DNA of 21,108 bases from Bacteroidota bacterium (GCA_027620595.1 JAQCDI010000008.1:1-21108), one strand, 5' to 3'; positions 1-9,222 are shown, counted from the first letter of the stretch. Translations and numbers: made by a program. Notes: generated by a model from the sequence alone, not told the origin.

Positions 1-317
1 AACCGTCCGGCACACCAGACCAGGCATTCCTCCGCGCCGGGCAGCAGGGCCACCTCTTTGGCGCGATAGTAGGCCTCCATCCGCCGCACGATCTCCTCCT
101 CAACGTCGGCTGGAGTCAGTGCCTCCTTGATGCACGCACGCACATTCGCTACCCAGGTGGCGGTACTCACCCCGGCTTGGGCGCGCTGCTCGCGCTCGGT
201 CCAGATGCATCCGTGCGCCTCGGCCAGCTCGCAGCGCGCCCGGTACCACGACGCTTCGCTGTCCACGAGCAGACCGTCGAGATCAAACAGGACCGTTGTG
301 ATCTTCGCCGCCATCAT
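1..317 (-). CDS. HAD-superfamily phosphatase/phosphomutase, N-terminal part (cut by window edge)
   Basis: The first 105 codons are visible; the rest lies before base 1. The N-terminus carries the HAD motif I, FDLDGLLVDSE, with the nucleophile Asp12 and the acid/base Asp14. It is followed by a helical cap region (WYRARCELAEAHG) typical of the beta-phosphoglucomutase/sugar-phosphatase-like group. Such enzymes hydrolyse or transfer phosphate on small cytosolic sugar phosphates or related metabolites. The start ATG at 317 overlaps the TGA of the GH127 gene (ATGATGA; a second ATG follows at 314), so translation is probably coupled to it. No signal peptide is seen, which fits a cytoplasmic enzyme. 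Its place after a glycosidase and sulfatase suggests a sugar-phosphate substrate, but that is inference. The HAD family is certain; the substrate is unknown. Confidence 0.85.
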   Translation of the reverse strand, partial: MMAAKITTVLFDLDGLLVDSEASWYRARCELAEAHGCIWTEREQRAQAGVSTATWVANVRACIKEALTPADVEEEIVRRMEAYYRAKEVALLPGAEECLVWCAGR

Positions 318-2338
318 CGCCCTGTGATGATGACTTCGGGGAACGTGGCCACCCGAAGCGTCGTGGCTCCATATGGGATCAGTTCGATGTCCTGCGGTTC
401 GCCCGAATCCCGGATATCCATCCTGACGGGGGATGGCGGCATGGGCCCTGCGGCCGTGTTGAACTCCGTCCAGTAGGGGATGCGCACTCCCTTGGCGCGT
501 AGACGCACCGGCACGGCGTCTTCGGTCCAGAAATAGAGCGGCGTATCACCGGAGCGCACGAGTTCGAAGCCCGCAGCAGGATTCTGAGGGTCGAGAGGAA
601 GGCCGTAATTCCAGTCGCCTGTACGACGCACGACGCGCATGTTGGGCGTGTTCTCGCCCGGCGTCAAGACCGGTTTTTCCTGCATTTCGCCCTCCACAGA
701 CATGGCAAAGAGCAGTGGACCGCGGTGCACGGCCACGGAGTTCTCGTGCCAACGCGAGAACTCCAGATCGGCGGGCAATTCGAGGCGCACCCGATCCGCG
801 GTTCGCCAGACCCGGTCAATGACGGCCATCGTGCCCGCCTGCACCGGAATGATCTCGCCGTTGACCGTGAGCCGGGCAGCGGGGCTCCATGCCGGGATGC
901 GCAGATGCAGCGGGAAGGACGTGGCCGCTTCCACCTCAATGGTGAATCGCACCACATCCTCGACCGGGTAGTTCGTCTCCTGCCGGATGGTCACTTCCTT
1001 GCCGCCGCGCACGAACGCGGTGACCGATGAGGGCAGGTAGGTCAGGGCGGCCAGGCCGCCGTCGGCCGTGGCCATCCAGCTGTGCTGCACGAGCTTGGGC
1101 CACCCCTGATGCAGGTTGGTCGTACAGCAGGGATAACCTGTCAGGAGGCCGAAGCAGGCCGCATCCTGGTAGGCGTCGAAGAAGAGCCCGTGGTCGCCGT
1201 TCGTGAGGTCGATCTGGTTGACCTGCTGGAAGTACTGCCGGTCCCGCTGATCGTCGGTGACCTGGGTGGGGAGGGCGTTGTAGGCCACGCGCTCGAGGCG
1301 GTCCATGAAGGAGACATCCCCCGTGTTCATGGCGGCATTCTCGAGGGAGAACATGAACTCGACGATGGCGCAGAGCTCGATGCCGTGCACGGGGTCCGTG
1401 CCGTGCAGGAGCTCGTCGCCCGAGAACATGCCCACGGCCTGGCCATGATCCCGCATCAAGGCGTGCAGGCCGGCATGCATGGCGGCCAGGTAGCGCTCAT
1501 CCCCGCTCGTGACCCACTGCTGGATGGGCTGCTTCATGGCCATGGCCACGTTGACCACATGGGTACGCCAGTAATCGGTGGCCTCGGCTCCCGTCTCGAA
1601 ATTGCCCACCCAGTCGTAGGTCTGGGCGTTGAGCGTATCGGCCAGCGAGAGCAGGAAATCGTCTCCCGTGCGGTTGTAGAGCCAGATCACGCTCATGTGG
1701 TTGTCCCCGCCGCGCGCGCCCGCCCAGCCGGTCCAGTTATCCAGCGGCGTTTCCGGCAGGTGCCGCAGCTGGTAGCGGAAGTAGCGCGTCATGAACTCCA
1801 GCACCCGCTCATCCCCGGTGGCTTCGTGGTACTGCTGGAGCACCTTGAGGACCACCATGCGCGGCCACCAGTCGGCCGCATTGCGGCGCTGCTGCCCGGG
1901 CCGGTTCTCGGTGCCATCGGCTTCCGGCCGCGGTCCGAAGTACCCGGTCGAATCCTGACTGGCCAGCGTCCATTCGATGTAGGGCCGGGCCTTTTCGATC
2001 AGGCGCTCGTCTCCGAGGAGATAGGCCAGCGGGACCAGGCCGTCGAGCCAGTAGGGACCCCGCTCCCAGACATCCCCATCACCTCCCAGCCAGCCATTCG
2101 AGGCGCCCACAGTGGGGTACCACTCGTCCAGATGGCCCGTCATCCCGTCCGCCATGCGCTCCAACTGCTCGCGCATCCAGCCCTCGGGACGGATGGCCCC
2201 GATGGGTAGGGTCGCATAGGGGTTCGCCACCAGAGGAGCCTTGTTGAAGGCATACCCTGTGGTCGAAACCGGAATCGAAGGCCCCGGATCGGATGCGCAT
2301 CCGAGCGCCAGCAGGGCTGCGAGAAGAAGGAGTCTCAC
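314..2338 (-). CDS. GH127/DUF1680-family glycoside hydrolase, lipoprotein (beta-L-arabinofuranosidase-like)
   Basis: A 674-residue protein, the usual size for the family. The GTG start at 2338 overlaps the sulfatase stop (GTGA). It is preferred because it opens directly onto a lipoprotein signal (RLLLLAALLALGC, lipobox Cys14); the frame stays open further upstream but that part has no signal. The protein is probably anchored by lipid outside the inner membrane. An (alpha/alpha)6-barrel region is followed by beta-rich C-terminal domains. Characterised GH127 enzymes use a zinc-bound cysteine nucleophile held by an E-x-C motif and a Cys-Cys pair. The matching residues here are Glu321-Leu-Cys323 (GIELC) and Cys404-Cys405 (GYPCCTTNL). 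Glu309 in SGDE is the likely acid/base by position. Members remove beta-L-arabinofuranose; related GH families share the fold, so the exact sugar is uncertain. It pairs with the upstream sulfatase, which suggests joint attack on a decorated glycan. Confidence 0.85.
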   Translation of the reverse strand: MRLLLLAALLALGCASDPGPSIPVSTTGYAFNKAPLVANPYATLPIGAIRPEGWMREQLERMADGMTGHLDEWYPTVGASNGWLGGDGDVWERGPYWLDGLVPLAYLLGDERLIEKARPYIEWTLASQDSTGYFGPRPEADGTENRPGQQRRNAADWWPRMVVLKVLQQYHEATGDERVLEFMTRYFRYQLRHLPETPLDNWTGWAGARGGDNHMSVIWLYNRTGDDFLLSLADTLNAQTYDWVGNFETGAEATDYWRTHVVNVAMAMKQPIQQWVTSGDERYLAAMHAGLHALMRDHGQAVGMFSGDELLHGTDPVHGIELCAIVEFMFSLENAAMNTGDVSFMDRLERVAYNALPTQVTDDQRDRQYFQQVNQIDLTNGDHGLFFDAYQDAACFGLLTGYPCCTTNLHQGWPKLVQHSWMATADGGLAALTYLPSSVTAFVRGGKEVTIRQETNYPVEDVVRFTIEVEAATSFPLHLRIPAWSPAARLTVNGEIIPVQAGTMAVIDRVWRTADRVRLELPADLEFSRWHENSVAVHRGPLLFAMSVEGEMQEKPVLTPGENTPNMRVVRRTGDWNYGLPLDPQNPAAGFELVRSGDTPLYFWTEDAVPVRLRAKGVRIPYWTEFNTAAGPMPPSPVRMDIRDSGEPQDIELIPYGATTLRVATFPEVIITGR

Positions 2339-3879
2339 GGGGTGCCGTCGCTCTTGGGTGTGTAGAGGTCGTATTCGCCATCCAGGACCGAGCTCCAGCG
2401 GAACGGCTGCGTCCGAGGCGAAGGTGCCTGCTCGGTCGGAATGTGCGCGGCGAGCTGCGCCTTCAGGTCGGCATGCTCGGGCCGCATGGCCAGATTCTCC
2501 CATTCGTGCGGGTCCGCGGCCAGGTCATAGAGCTCCTCACCGCCGTTCTCGTAGCGGATATAGTGCCAGTCTCCCTGCATGACCGAGTAGTGGTGTTCGC
2601 CGTACACGGAAACCACCGGATGATCCCAGGGTCTCGACGGATCGGCCAGCAGGGGCACGATGCTGCGACCCGAAAGGCCCGGCTTGGGCGGCAGTCCCGT
2701 CAGCTCGCTGAGCATCGGGAAGACGTCCAACAGCGACACGTTTTGATCTATTCGGCTGCCGGGAATCGATCCCTGCGGCAGGCCCGGCATGCCTTCGGGC
2801 ACGCGCACCATCAACACCGTGTTCAGCACGTCCTCCCAGAGCGCAAACTTGCGCCAGTGCTCCTTCTCGCCCAGCTGCCAGCCGTGATCCGAGAAGATGA
2901 CGACAATCGTGTTGTCGGCGTACGGGCTGGCGTCCAGATCGGCCAGCAGCTTGCCGACCAGTTCGTCCGCGTAGTTGATGGACGCCAGATACCCCTGCAC
3001 CGCGTGTTTCCAGAGGCCGGCCTCCGTGACCCGTTCGTGGTAACGGTTGCGGGCCACGCGTTGTCCTTCCTCGGGCACGTCGTCCAGGTCATTTTCCAGG
3101 AGCGCCGGCAGCTGGATGTCCTCCAGCGGGAATTTGTCGAAATACTCCTGCGGCACGTACCAGGGCAGGTGGGGGCGGTAGATGCCGGCGGCCAGGAAGA
3201 ACGGCTTGTCATGCTCCTTCTGGAACTGCTCCGAGATCCAGGACACCGCCTGGTAGTCTCCGCTCTGTTCGGTGGCAACCGGCAGCGGCGCAAAATCGAA
3301 CGCGAGATACATGCCCGGGAAGGGCGGCATGGTGACGGAGGTGGCGGTCGGCTCCTGTTCCCGTATCTCGTTGTCGATCAACTCGTAGCGGATTTCGCCC
3401 GTTGCCGAATCCCGCACGGGAAACCAGTAATCCGGCATCTGCCGGAGCGAATCGGGGAAATTCGCATCCCAGCCCCGGGGATCGGGCATGGTGGCATGAT
3501 AGATCTTGCCCGCGCTGGCCACCCAGTACCCGGCCTCCCGGAAATACTCGGACATCATCTGCTCGTCGCCCACGACATGACGCCATGTCTGGTTGTTCTG
3601 ATACAGACCCGTCACCCAAGGTGCCTTGCCCGAGAACATGGCCGTGCGGGACGGATTGCAGGAGGGGGACGGGGTGTAGGCGCGCTGGAACGTGACGCCG
3701 GCTTCCGCAAACGAGTCCAGATGCGGCGTCTGTGCCTGCGGATGTCCGCCCATCGGGCCGATCCAGTCGTTCATGTCATCGAGCGAGATGACCAGGATGT
3801 TGGGCGGTGCGGGCGATTCGGAGGGCGTGCAGGAGGCCAACAGACTGCACGCGGCAATAAGGACCAGGGAGCGGCGCAT
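2335..3879 (-). CDS. Formylglycine-dependent sulfatase, lipoprotein (iduronate-2-sulfatase-like S1 family)
   Basis: A 514-residue type I sulfatase that hydrolyses a sulfate ester, probably on a carbohydrate, outside the inner membrane. The start ATG at 3879 is chosen because it opens a lipoprotein signal (RRSLVLIAACSLLASC, lipobox Cys17). The upstream in-frame extension has no signal character. Metal ligands Asp34-Asp35 lie in ISLDDMNDW. The active-site motif SPSCNPSR places the residue converted to formylglycine at Cys74, with Arg78. Further expected residues are Lys124 and His128 (AGKIYH), His237 (RPHLPW), Asp331-His332 (FSDHGWQLG) and Lys339. The sequence LDDMNDWIGPMGGHPQ is typical of the iduronate-2-sulfatase-like branch. 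Maturation needs a formylglycine-generating enzyme that is not in this window. It overlaps the GH127 gene by 4 bases. No Shine-Dalgarno is seen; the leader is C-rich. Confidence 0.9.
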   Translation of the reverse strand: MRRSLVLIAACSLLASCTPSESPAPPNILVISLDDMNDWIGPMGGHPQAQTPHLDSFAEAGVTFQRAYTPSPSCNPSRTAMFSGKAPWVTGLYQNNQTWRHVVGDEQMMSEYFREAGYWVASAGKIYHATMPDPRGWDANFPDSLRQMPDYWFPVRDSATGEIRYELIDNEIREQEPTATSVTMPPFPGMYLAFDFAPLPVATEQSGDYQAVSWISEQFQKEHDKPFFLAAGIYRPHLPWYVPQEYFDKFPLEDIQLPALLENDLDDVPEEGQRVARNRYHERVTEAGLWKHAVQGYLASINYADELVGKLLADLDASPYADNTIVVIFSDHGWQLGEKEHWRKFALWEDVLNTVLMVRVPEGMPGLPQGSIPGSRIDQNVSLLDVFPMLSELTGLPPKPGLSGRSIVPLLADPSRPWDHPVVSVYGEHHYSVMQGDWHYIRYENGGEELYDLAADPHEWENLAMRPEHADLKAQLAAHIPTEQAPSPRTQPFRWSSVLDGEYDLYTPKSDGTP

Positions 3880-3910
3880 GGCGGGTGTGGGGCGGGTGGC
3901 AGGGTCGCCC

Positions 3911-3916
3911 AATATA
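3911..3916 (-). promoter_or_regulatory. Possible -10/-7 promoter element upstream of the sulfatase
   Basis: On the minus strand this reads TATATT followed by GG, about 30 bases before the sulfatase ATG, in an otherwise GC-rich gap. It differs by one base from the Bacteroidota consensus TAnnTTTG. I see no convincing -33 partner at the right spacing. The same TATATTG string lies at a similar distance before recJ. This is tentative, but it would let the sulfatase-GH127-HAD trio be transcribed independently of tamB. Confidence 0.25.
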
Positions 3917-3959
3917 TCCGGGATTCCGGATTCCAGCCACCTTGCGGGCCAAAGGGGTA

Positions 3960-4004
3960 CGGGCGAACCGTTCACCCGGACCCTGCGAGTGTGCGGTTCG
4001 CCCG
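3960..4004 (-). terminator. 11-bp perfect inverted repeat after tamB (terminator-like hairpin made of two GGTTCGCCC motifs)
   Basis: The arms CGGGCGAACCG (3960-3970) and CGGTTCGCCCG (3994-4004) are exact reverse complements around a 23-base loop. The hairpin begins 4 bases after the tamB stop codon. The stem is very GC-rich but no T-run follows, so it is not a classic intrinsic terminator. It could slow transcription, stabilise the 3' end, or be a Rho-linked stop. Each arm contains a 9-mer that is strongly repeated across the window, so the pair may have a second role unrelated to termination. Confidence 0.55.
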
Positions 4005-4008
4005 GACA

Positions 4009-7000
4009 TCAGTAGGCATACCGACCCGCCAGGTTGACGCGGACCGGGGAGTCTGACGCGTCCGCCAGCAGCTGCAGCAGCAGCATCTCGAAGATCTTGT
4101 ATTCGATGGTGAGTTCGCGCTCCTGGTTGAGGATCACGTCGGATCCCGAACCGAAGGTGAACGGCTGGGTGACGCCGATGAAGAGCCGCGGCGTGATGTA
4201 TTTGCCGGCCGTCAGGCGCGTACCTTTAAGGCCGTCCTGCTGGATGTCCACCACGTCCAGGCCCAGACTTGAACTGGCCACCCCCTCTACCAGGCCGGCC
4301 AGCTGCGCTGCCGCAACACCCACGATGACCTGTTTGTTCAGGTTGTTGCCGCTGAAGGAAAGGCTTTCCGAGGCGGGCCGACCGGTGGCGATGTAGGAGA
4401 CGATGTCGGTGTTCTCCATGGTCGGATCCGAGCTCAGGTTGAACTCCAGATCGTCGAGTCGGCCGCTCAGGGTCAAGGTGATGACCACTTCGGGCTGGCC
4501 CGGGTTGAGGCGCGAGGGGACCTCGTACTCAGCCCGGAATTGCAGCATCATGTCTTCGATGGGCCCATTGAAGGAAGCCACCCCCTCGGCAATTCGGAAG
4601 TCCCGGCCGAATTGTTTGATGGTGCTGCGATCGGGAATCACCTCGATGCTCCGGTACAGGTTCACGTCCTCCTGGCCGCGGGTCTTCTGCACGTCCATGC
4701 GGCCCATGAGCTCGATGGCCATCTCGGGATTGACCCGCTGACGGATCCAGGTATCGCGCTCCATCACGAGGGCCAGGTCCATGGACAGACCTTTCCACAT
4801 GGCATCAACCAGCGTGTCGGCCAGGACCGGACGGTAGCCGAAGTTCTCGGCCAGCATCACCTGGTCGTCGAAGGAGATGTCCACCTGCTGGAGGTCCCCG
4901 CCGGCCGTATCGGTGAGCCAGAAAGACGTGTTGAATGTGGTCAGGCGACCCGTGAGCTCGGGCCGGGTGGTTCGCCCGCCCAGATGCACATTTCCGGAGA
5001 GGTTGGCGTGCAGCTCCTCGTTGCGCACGGCGCGGAACTCCTTGAGCTGGGCATCGAGATCGAACGAGGAGTTGGTCAGCGAGGCAAAATCGATGGAGCC
5101 GGTCACATCCATGATGCCCTCGCCCGAGCGGATGCGCGCCTCCTGGACCTGCACCGTGACTCCTTCGAGCGTGGAACGGAAGCGGCTCATCCGGTAGGTC
5201 ACGCCCATCTCAGGCAGGCGGAATGCCGCATCATCGACATCCAGATAGCCCGAGAGCGACGGGTCCTCGATGGTCCCGGCCACCTGGATGTTGGCCGTGG
5301 CCCGCCCCGCGATGTCGGTCAGGACCGTGGGGTCGAAGAAGGACTCCACCCACGCAATGGACCCGCCGTCGGTCACGATGTCCAGGTTCAGGTCGGCCGT
5401 CCGGTCGGCGCGCTCCTCGAGCTTGTCGCTCAAGCTGGGAAAAACGGGAAGGAAGCCCGCCACCGAGATCGGCGCGCTTTCCGGGACCTCGACAATGGCA
5501 TCGATACGCAACCCTTCCGGGGTGGATTTGATGTCGGCCGTGATATGGGCATCCTCGACGCCGTCATCGGTCAGCAGGACATCCCAATCACTGTCGATCA
5601 GGGGATATTCCATGTTGCCCGTCAAGGCCATGTTGCCACTGAGTCGGCCTTCGAGTTCAGGAAAGCCCGTCAACTCCCCGATCGGATCGAGCAGGAAGCG
5701 GTCTGCGCCAAGGCGCAGATTGAAGCCGGTGGAGTCCTGGTAGCCCCCGCTGATGCCCACCATCTGGTCTTCGGATCGAAGGGTCAAACGGTCTACCTGC
5801 CATCCCCTTTCGAAGGCCACGCCGGCAGGACGATCCAGGGTGAAGGCCTGACCGCCGAGCACGGTATCGAGCTTGCGAAGGCTTGCCCAGGGGCGCCGTG
5901 CAAATGGATTGATGAGGCCTGCAACATCCACCTGGTTGCCCGAATCGATGAACACCCCGCCTTCGAACTCGAAGACATCGGCCCGCTGATCCACCTGCAG
6001 GGTGGTCGTACGGATGCCGAGCGTGGGCAGCGAAATGTATCCGAGATCCATGCGCGCCGTGGAGGCCACCGGGAGCCACTCCTCGTCCAGCATGGCCCAT
6101 CCGGAGGCCTCGATCGAGGAGAGGTGTTGGTCGTTGATTTCGAGTTCAGTGAGGGAGACCAGGAATTCCGCCTCGATTTCTCCGGGCGAACCGTAGATCT
6201 GAAGATCCACGGTGCCCTCACCCGAGGTGAGGCGATCCAGCTGCAGGAGCCCCCGGACGACCGACAGGTCCCCGATGTACCACGTGGCCCGAAGGTCCGA
6301 ATACGTGGCATTCTTGGACGGTGCCAGGTTCACAGGACCGTTGACATGCAGGCTGCCTTTGTTGAACCGCGAAGACAGATCGCGTATGTCGAGCACTGCC
6401 CCGTCCCAGGCCAGGTGCGTCGAGAGGTTTTCCAGAAGCAGCTCATCGAGATGGCTTGGCGACCCGTCGATATTGATCTGCCAGTCGGCCTCCGTCGGAT
6501 CGAAGGAGGACCCCCGCACATTCCACGTCAGGTTCAATTCCGACGTCAGATCGGAGCGACCCACGAGGGGCATGATATCCATCTTCTCGACATCACCACT
6601 CGCCGTGAACGAAGGCGTGGCGGCAAAGGGAAAGGCCTGTCCGACAAAGCCGAATCGGCCGTCAGCCAGGGTCATGGACCCTTCCACGTCCAGGACCGAA
6701 TCGGCCAGGACGCCCGAGAAGAGGGCCCTGGAAAGAAATGCATCGCGCACCCGGGATGGGCCTGCCTCCACCCGGATATCTGCCGTCCTCGGCATGTTGC
6801 CGACCCACTCGAGAGCGGCGCGAACCTGCGCCGAAATGCGGGTACCCGGTTCGGCTTCGCCCATGAAGGCCAGCGGATCGACCCCATCCCAGGTCATGTC
6901 CGCCTCGGCCAGGATGCGGTCTGCCTGCCAGTCCTCCGCCCTCAGGTCCAGTTGCCATGCGCCCCGTGCCGGCAGGCGCGTGGATTCCGGCGTCGATCCG

Positions 7001-9222
7001 GATGTGGATGCCGGTGCGGCTTCCTGGGCGGCTTCCTGCCCAACGAACCGACCTGCGAGCCTGCCCTCGATTCTCCGGGAATCGGCCTCGACCGTGAGGC
7101 GAAGGTCTTCGACATCCTGAACGCCCCATCGGGAAGGCGCGCCGCGCAGGTCCAGATCCAGACGGCGGACGCCTTCAGGACCCAGGACGGCGGAAACGGA
7201 GCCGGATCCGTTGAGATGGGCTTGCAGGATATCCGTGGAGCTCAGGTCGCTGATGTCCAGGTTGGTCCAGGAGAGGGTGCGCGAATGCACGAGGGTCACG
7301 GCTCCGTCCGAGCGCGCCCGAAGATCGAGCTCCACCCGGGAGGAATCCGTCGGAAGCGCCGCCACGCGCACGGTGGCCACGCCCGGCGTCCAGGACAGAT
7401 TGCCCGCAAGCAGGGCCAGGTGGATGTCATTCCAGCGGGTGGAATCGAGCTGAAGCGTCAGGGCGCCTGCGCCTTCGGGCCATGTGTCGAGGGCCATGCG
7501 GCCCTCGAGCAGGGCCGAGATCGAGGACCGGGTGGTACCGGTGCTGTCAATGGCCAACAGGGACGCTGCATCCAACTGCCGCGTGGTGAGGCGCAACTCC
7601 TCCATCCATCCCCGCACGACGTCCAGGCGACCCGATGCCTCCACGCTGCCGCCATCGGCCGTGGCGCCCAACGTCCAGCGCAACTGAGCATCCTGGATCG
7701 CGGCGTTGACCGAGGCGGTGAGGCTGTCGATTTGAGCGAAGGGCGACGGCAGGAGCGTGAGCGTACCCTCTGCCTGCATCGTGGCCGGCTCGATGCCGCT
7801 CAGCCGACCCTCCGATTGCAGAGTAAGTTGACTGGCCAGCGCCGGGTCACCAGTCCAGCGTGCGGCGTCGAGTCCGGCCACGTCCAACCTCCACTCGCCC
7901 GATGGCTGCTGGTCGAGGAAACGGCCAGACGCGTCGGCCCGCACCTCGGCGCCCTGGAGGGCGGAGGTGAGCAGCAGGTGGGCGCGCCCGCCCTGCCAAT
8001 CCGATTCCAGGCGCGTGCGACCCACGGCCACGTCGGCCACATCGAAGGGCTCGATGGCCAGGCGGGCGCGCCCGTCCAGCGAATCGATCTGCATGCCGGC
8101 CAGACGGATGGACGCGGTGCCCGACACCGGCGAGGTGCCGCTGTCCAGGACCAGCACCCTGTCAGGGTCCACATCCCGCATCTCCAGGTCCAGTTGCATC
8201 AGCGTGCCGTCCGATCGCTCCTCCCAGCGCGCTGCCGCGGTTACGCGGCCGCCATGCCGCGCGGCAAGATCGGCCGCGAGCAGGGTGGCACCGGGCAGCT
8301 GCTCCAGCCGGAACGTACCGGTGATCTGGCCCTGGGGCTGAAGCAGCGGCACGAACGCAGCTCCATCGGCAAACGTGAACGGCTGCGCCGAAAGGGACAG
8401 CACATGGGATTCGGTCACGGTCGGGACCAGGAGCGAGTCCGGCAACCCGAATTGCAGGCGGGGCAGGGCGGCCACATCGAGCCTGCCCGATCCCGTCAGA
8501 TGACTGCGCGCCGACCGCAGGGACAGGGTGTCCAGGTGGATCCGGTTGCCGTCCAGGGCCAGACCGAGCAGCAGTTGCGCGGCGTCGGGTTCGCCCGGGG
8601 GCAGGAAACGGGCAGCCAGGGAGAGGTGGCCCAGCCGCATCGGTCCCTCGAGGGGCATGTCGAGACCGGAAAGGCCGGCTTCCAGGGAGGGAACCTCCAG
8701 CGTCGAGTCCGCCCGGCCGAGGACGGCCAACAGACGGGTATCCTCGACGGAGAGCGAGTCCAGCCGCACGCTCCACGTGGAGGGCGCGTCCGAGGGAGTC
8801 GTCAACGAGGCCCAGTCCCAGGTCCCGCTCGTATCCTGGCGCGCGCGCGCCCTGAGGCCTTCGATGTGCACCCGGGTCAGGTGGACTTCCGAGCGCAGGA
8901 GCGGCCAGAGCCGATAGCCGATGCGCGCGCGCGCCACCGCGAGGAGCGTGTCGCCCGCAGCGCTGCGAAGGAGCAACCCCTCGACGCGCGGCGAGGCAAG
9001 CAGGTTGCCGTCGAGACGATCGATCCCGATGGTGGCACCGTTGAGGGCTCCCGACAGTTGGCCTTCCAGGACCTGTCGCACTTGGTCCCGGCCCAGTTGC
9101 GTGTTGGTGGCCCCGAAGAGGACACCGATGGCCAGCAGCAGGGTCATCCACAGGGTCGGCCACCCCCACCGTCGACGACGAGGGGAGGCCTCCGGGGCGC
9201 TATGCAGCCTTGGTTCTGTCAT
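4009..9222 (-). CDS. tamB: TamB-family envelope assembly/lipid-transport protein (DUF490)
   Basis: A 1737-residue protein, in the size range of TamB in Bacteroidota-like bacteria. The ATG at 9222 shares one base with the stop of the Omp85 gene (TGATG) and is preferred over an in-frame ATG 48 bases upstream that lies inside that gene. A basic N-terminus (PRRRRW) precedes one transmembrane anchor (about residues 20-40, PTLWMTLLLAIGVLFGAT). Then comes a very long region of alternating beta-strands (AsmA-like/beta-taco) rich in Leu-x-Leu and Asp-Gly turns. The C-terminal DUF490 part includes IEVIPDRSTIKQFGRDF and EVVITLTLSGRLDD and ends in a beta-barrel-like GRYAY. TamB proteins are anchored in the inner membrane and span the periplasm to an Omp85 partner, serving protein insertion and/or phospholipid transport. 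The adjacent Omp85 gene supports this. A short Ala/Glu and Ser/Thr-rich linker near the middle (EAAQEAAPASTSGSTPES) is encoded partly by a short tandem repeat near 7018-7041. Confidence 0.92.
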   Translation of the reverse strand: MTEPRLHSAPEASPRRRRWGWPTLWMTLLLAIGVLFGATNTQLGRDQVRQVLEGQLSGALNGATIGIDRLDGNLLASPRVEGLLLRSAAGDTLLAVARARIGYRLWPLLRSEVHLTRVHIEGLRARARQDTSGTWDWASLTTPSDAPSTWSVRLDSLSVEDTRLLAVLGRADSTLEVPSLEAGLSGLDMPLEGPMRLGHLSLAARFLPPGEPDAAQLLLGLALDGNRIHLDTLSLRSARSHLTGSGRLDVAALPRLQFGLPDSLLVPTVTESHVLSLSAQPFTFADGAAFVPLLQPQGQITGTFRLEQLPGATLLAADLAARHGGRVTAAARWEERSDGTLMQLDLEMRDVDPDRVLVLDSGTSPVSGTASIRLAGMQIDSLDGRARLAIEPFDVADVAVGRTRLESDWQGGRAHLLLTSALQGAEVRADASGRFLDQQPSGEWRLDVAGLDAARWTGDPALASQLTLQSEGRLSGIEPATMQAEGTLTLLPSPFAQIDSLTASVNAAIQDAQLRWTLGATADGGSVEASGRLDVVRGWMEELRLTTRQLDAASLLAIDSTGTTRSSISALLEGRMALDTWPEGAGALTLQLDSTRWNDIHLALLAGNLSWTPGVATVRVAALPTDSSRVELDLRARSDGAVTLVHSRTLSWTNLDISDLSSTDILQAHLNGSGSVSAVLGPEGVRRLDLDLRGAPSRWGVQDVEDLRLTVEADSRRIEGRLAGRFVGQEAAQEAAPASTSGSTPESTRLPARGAWQLDLRAEDWQADRILAEADMTWDGVDPLAFMGEAEPGTRISAQVRAALEWVGNMPRTADIRVEAGPSRVRDAFLSRALFSGVLADSVLDVEGSMTLADGRFGFVGQAFPFAATPSFTASGDVEKMDIMPLVGRSDLTSELNLTWNVRGSSFDPTEADWQINIDGSPSHLDELLLENLSTHLAWDGAVLDIRDLSSRFNKGSLHVNGPVNLAPSKNATYSDLRATWYIGDLSVVRGLLQLDRLTSGEGTVDLQIYGSPGEIEAEFLVSLTELEINDQHLSSIEASGWAMLDEEWLPVASTARMDLGYISLPTLGIRTTTLQVDQRADVFEFEGGVFIDSGNQVDVAGLINPFARRPWASLRKLDTVLGGQAFTLDRPAGVAFERGWQVDRLTLRSEDQMVGISGGYQDSTGFNLRLGADRFLLDPIGELTGFPELEGRLSGNMALTGNMEYPLIDSDWDVLLTDDGVEDAHITADIKSTPEGLRIDAIVEVPESAPISVAGFLPVFPSLSDKLEERADRTADLNLDIVTDGGSIAWVESFFDPTVLTDIAGRATANIQVAGTIEDPSLSGYLDVDDAAFRLPEMGVTYRMSRFRSTLEGVTVQVQEARIRSGEGIMDVTGSIDFASLTNSSFDLDAQLKEFRAVRNEELHANLSGNVHLGGRTTRPELTGRLTTFNTSFWLTDTAGGDLQQVDISFDDQVMLAENFGYRPVLADTLVDAMWKGLSMDLALVMERDTWIRQRVNPEMAIELMGRMDVQKTRGQEDVNLYRSIEVIPDRSTIKQFGRDFRIAEGVASFNGPIEDMMLQFRAEYEVPSRLNPGQPEVVITLTLSGRLDDLEFNLSSDPTMENTDIVSYIATGRPASESLSFSGNNLNKQVIVGVAAAQLAGLVEGVASSSLGLDVVDIQQDGLKGTRLTAGKYITPRLFIGVTQPFTFGSGSDVILNQERELTIEYKIFEMLLLQLLADASDSPVRVNLAGRYAY

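Noticed and set aside
2339..2503. A 55-residue extension of the GH127 protein
   Set aside because: It lies inside the sulfatase gene and would bury the lipoprotein signal. The GTG at 2338 overlapping the upstream stop is the better start.
1082..4056. Plus-strand open frames of 375 and 587 codons opposite GH127 and the sulfatase
   Set aside because: Shadow composition, no start signals, and both lie across well-supported genes.
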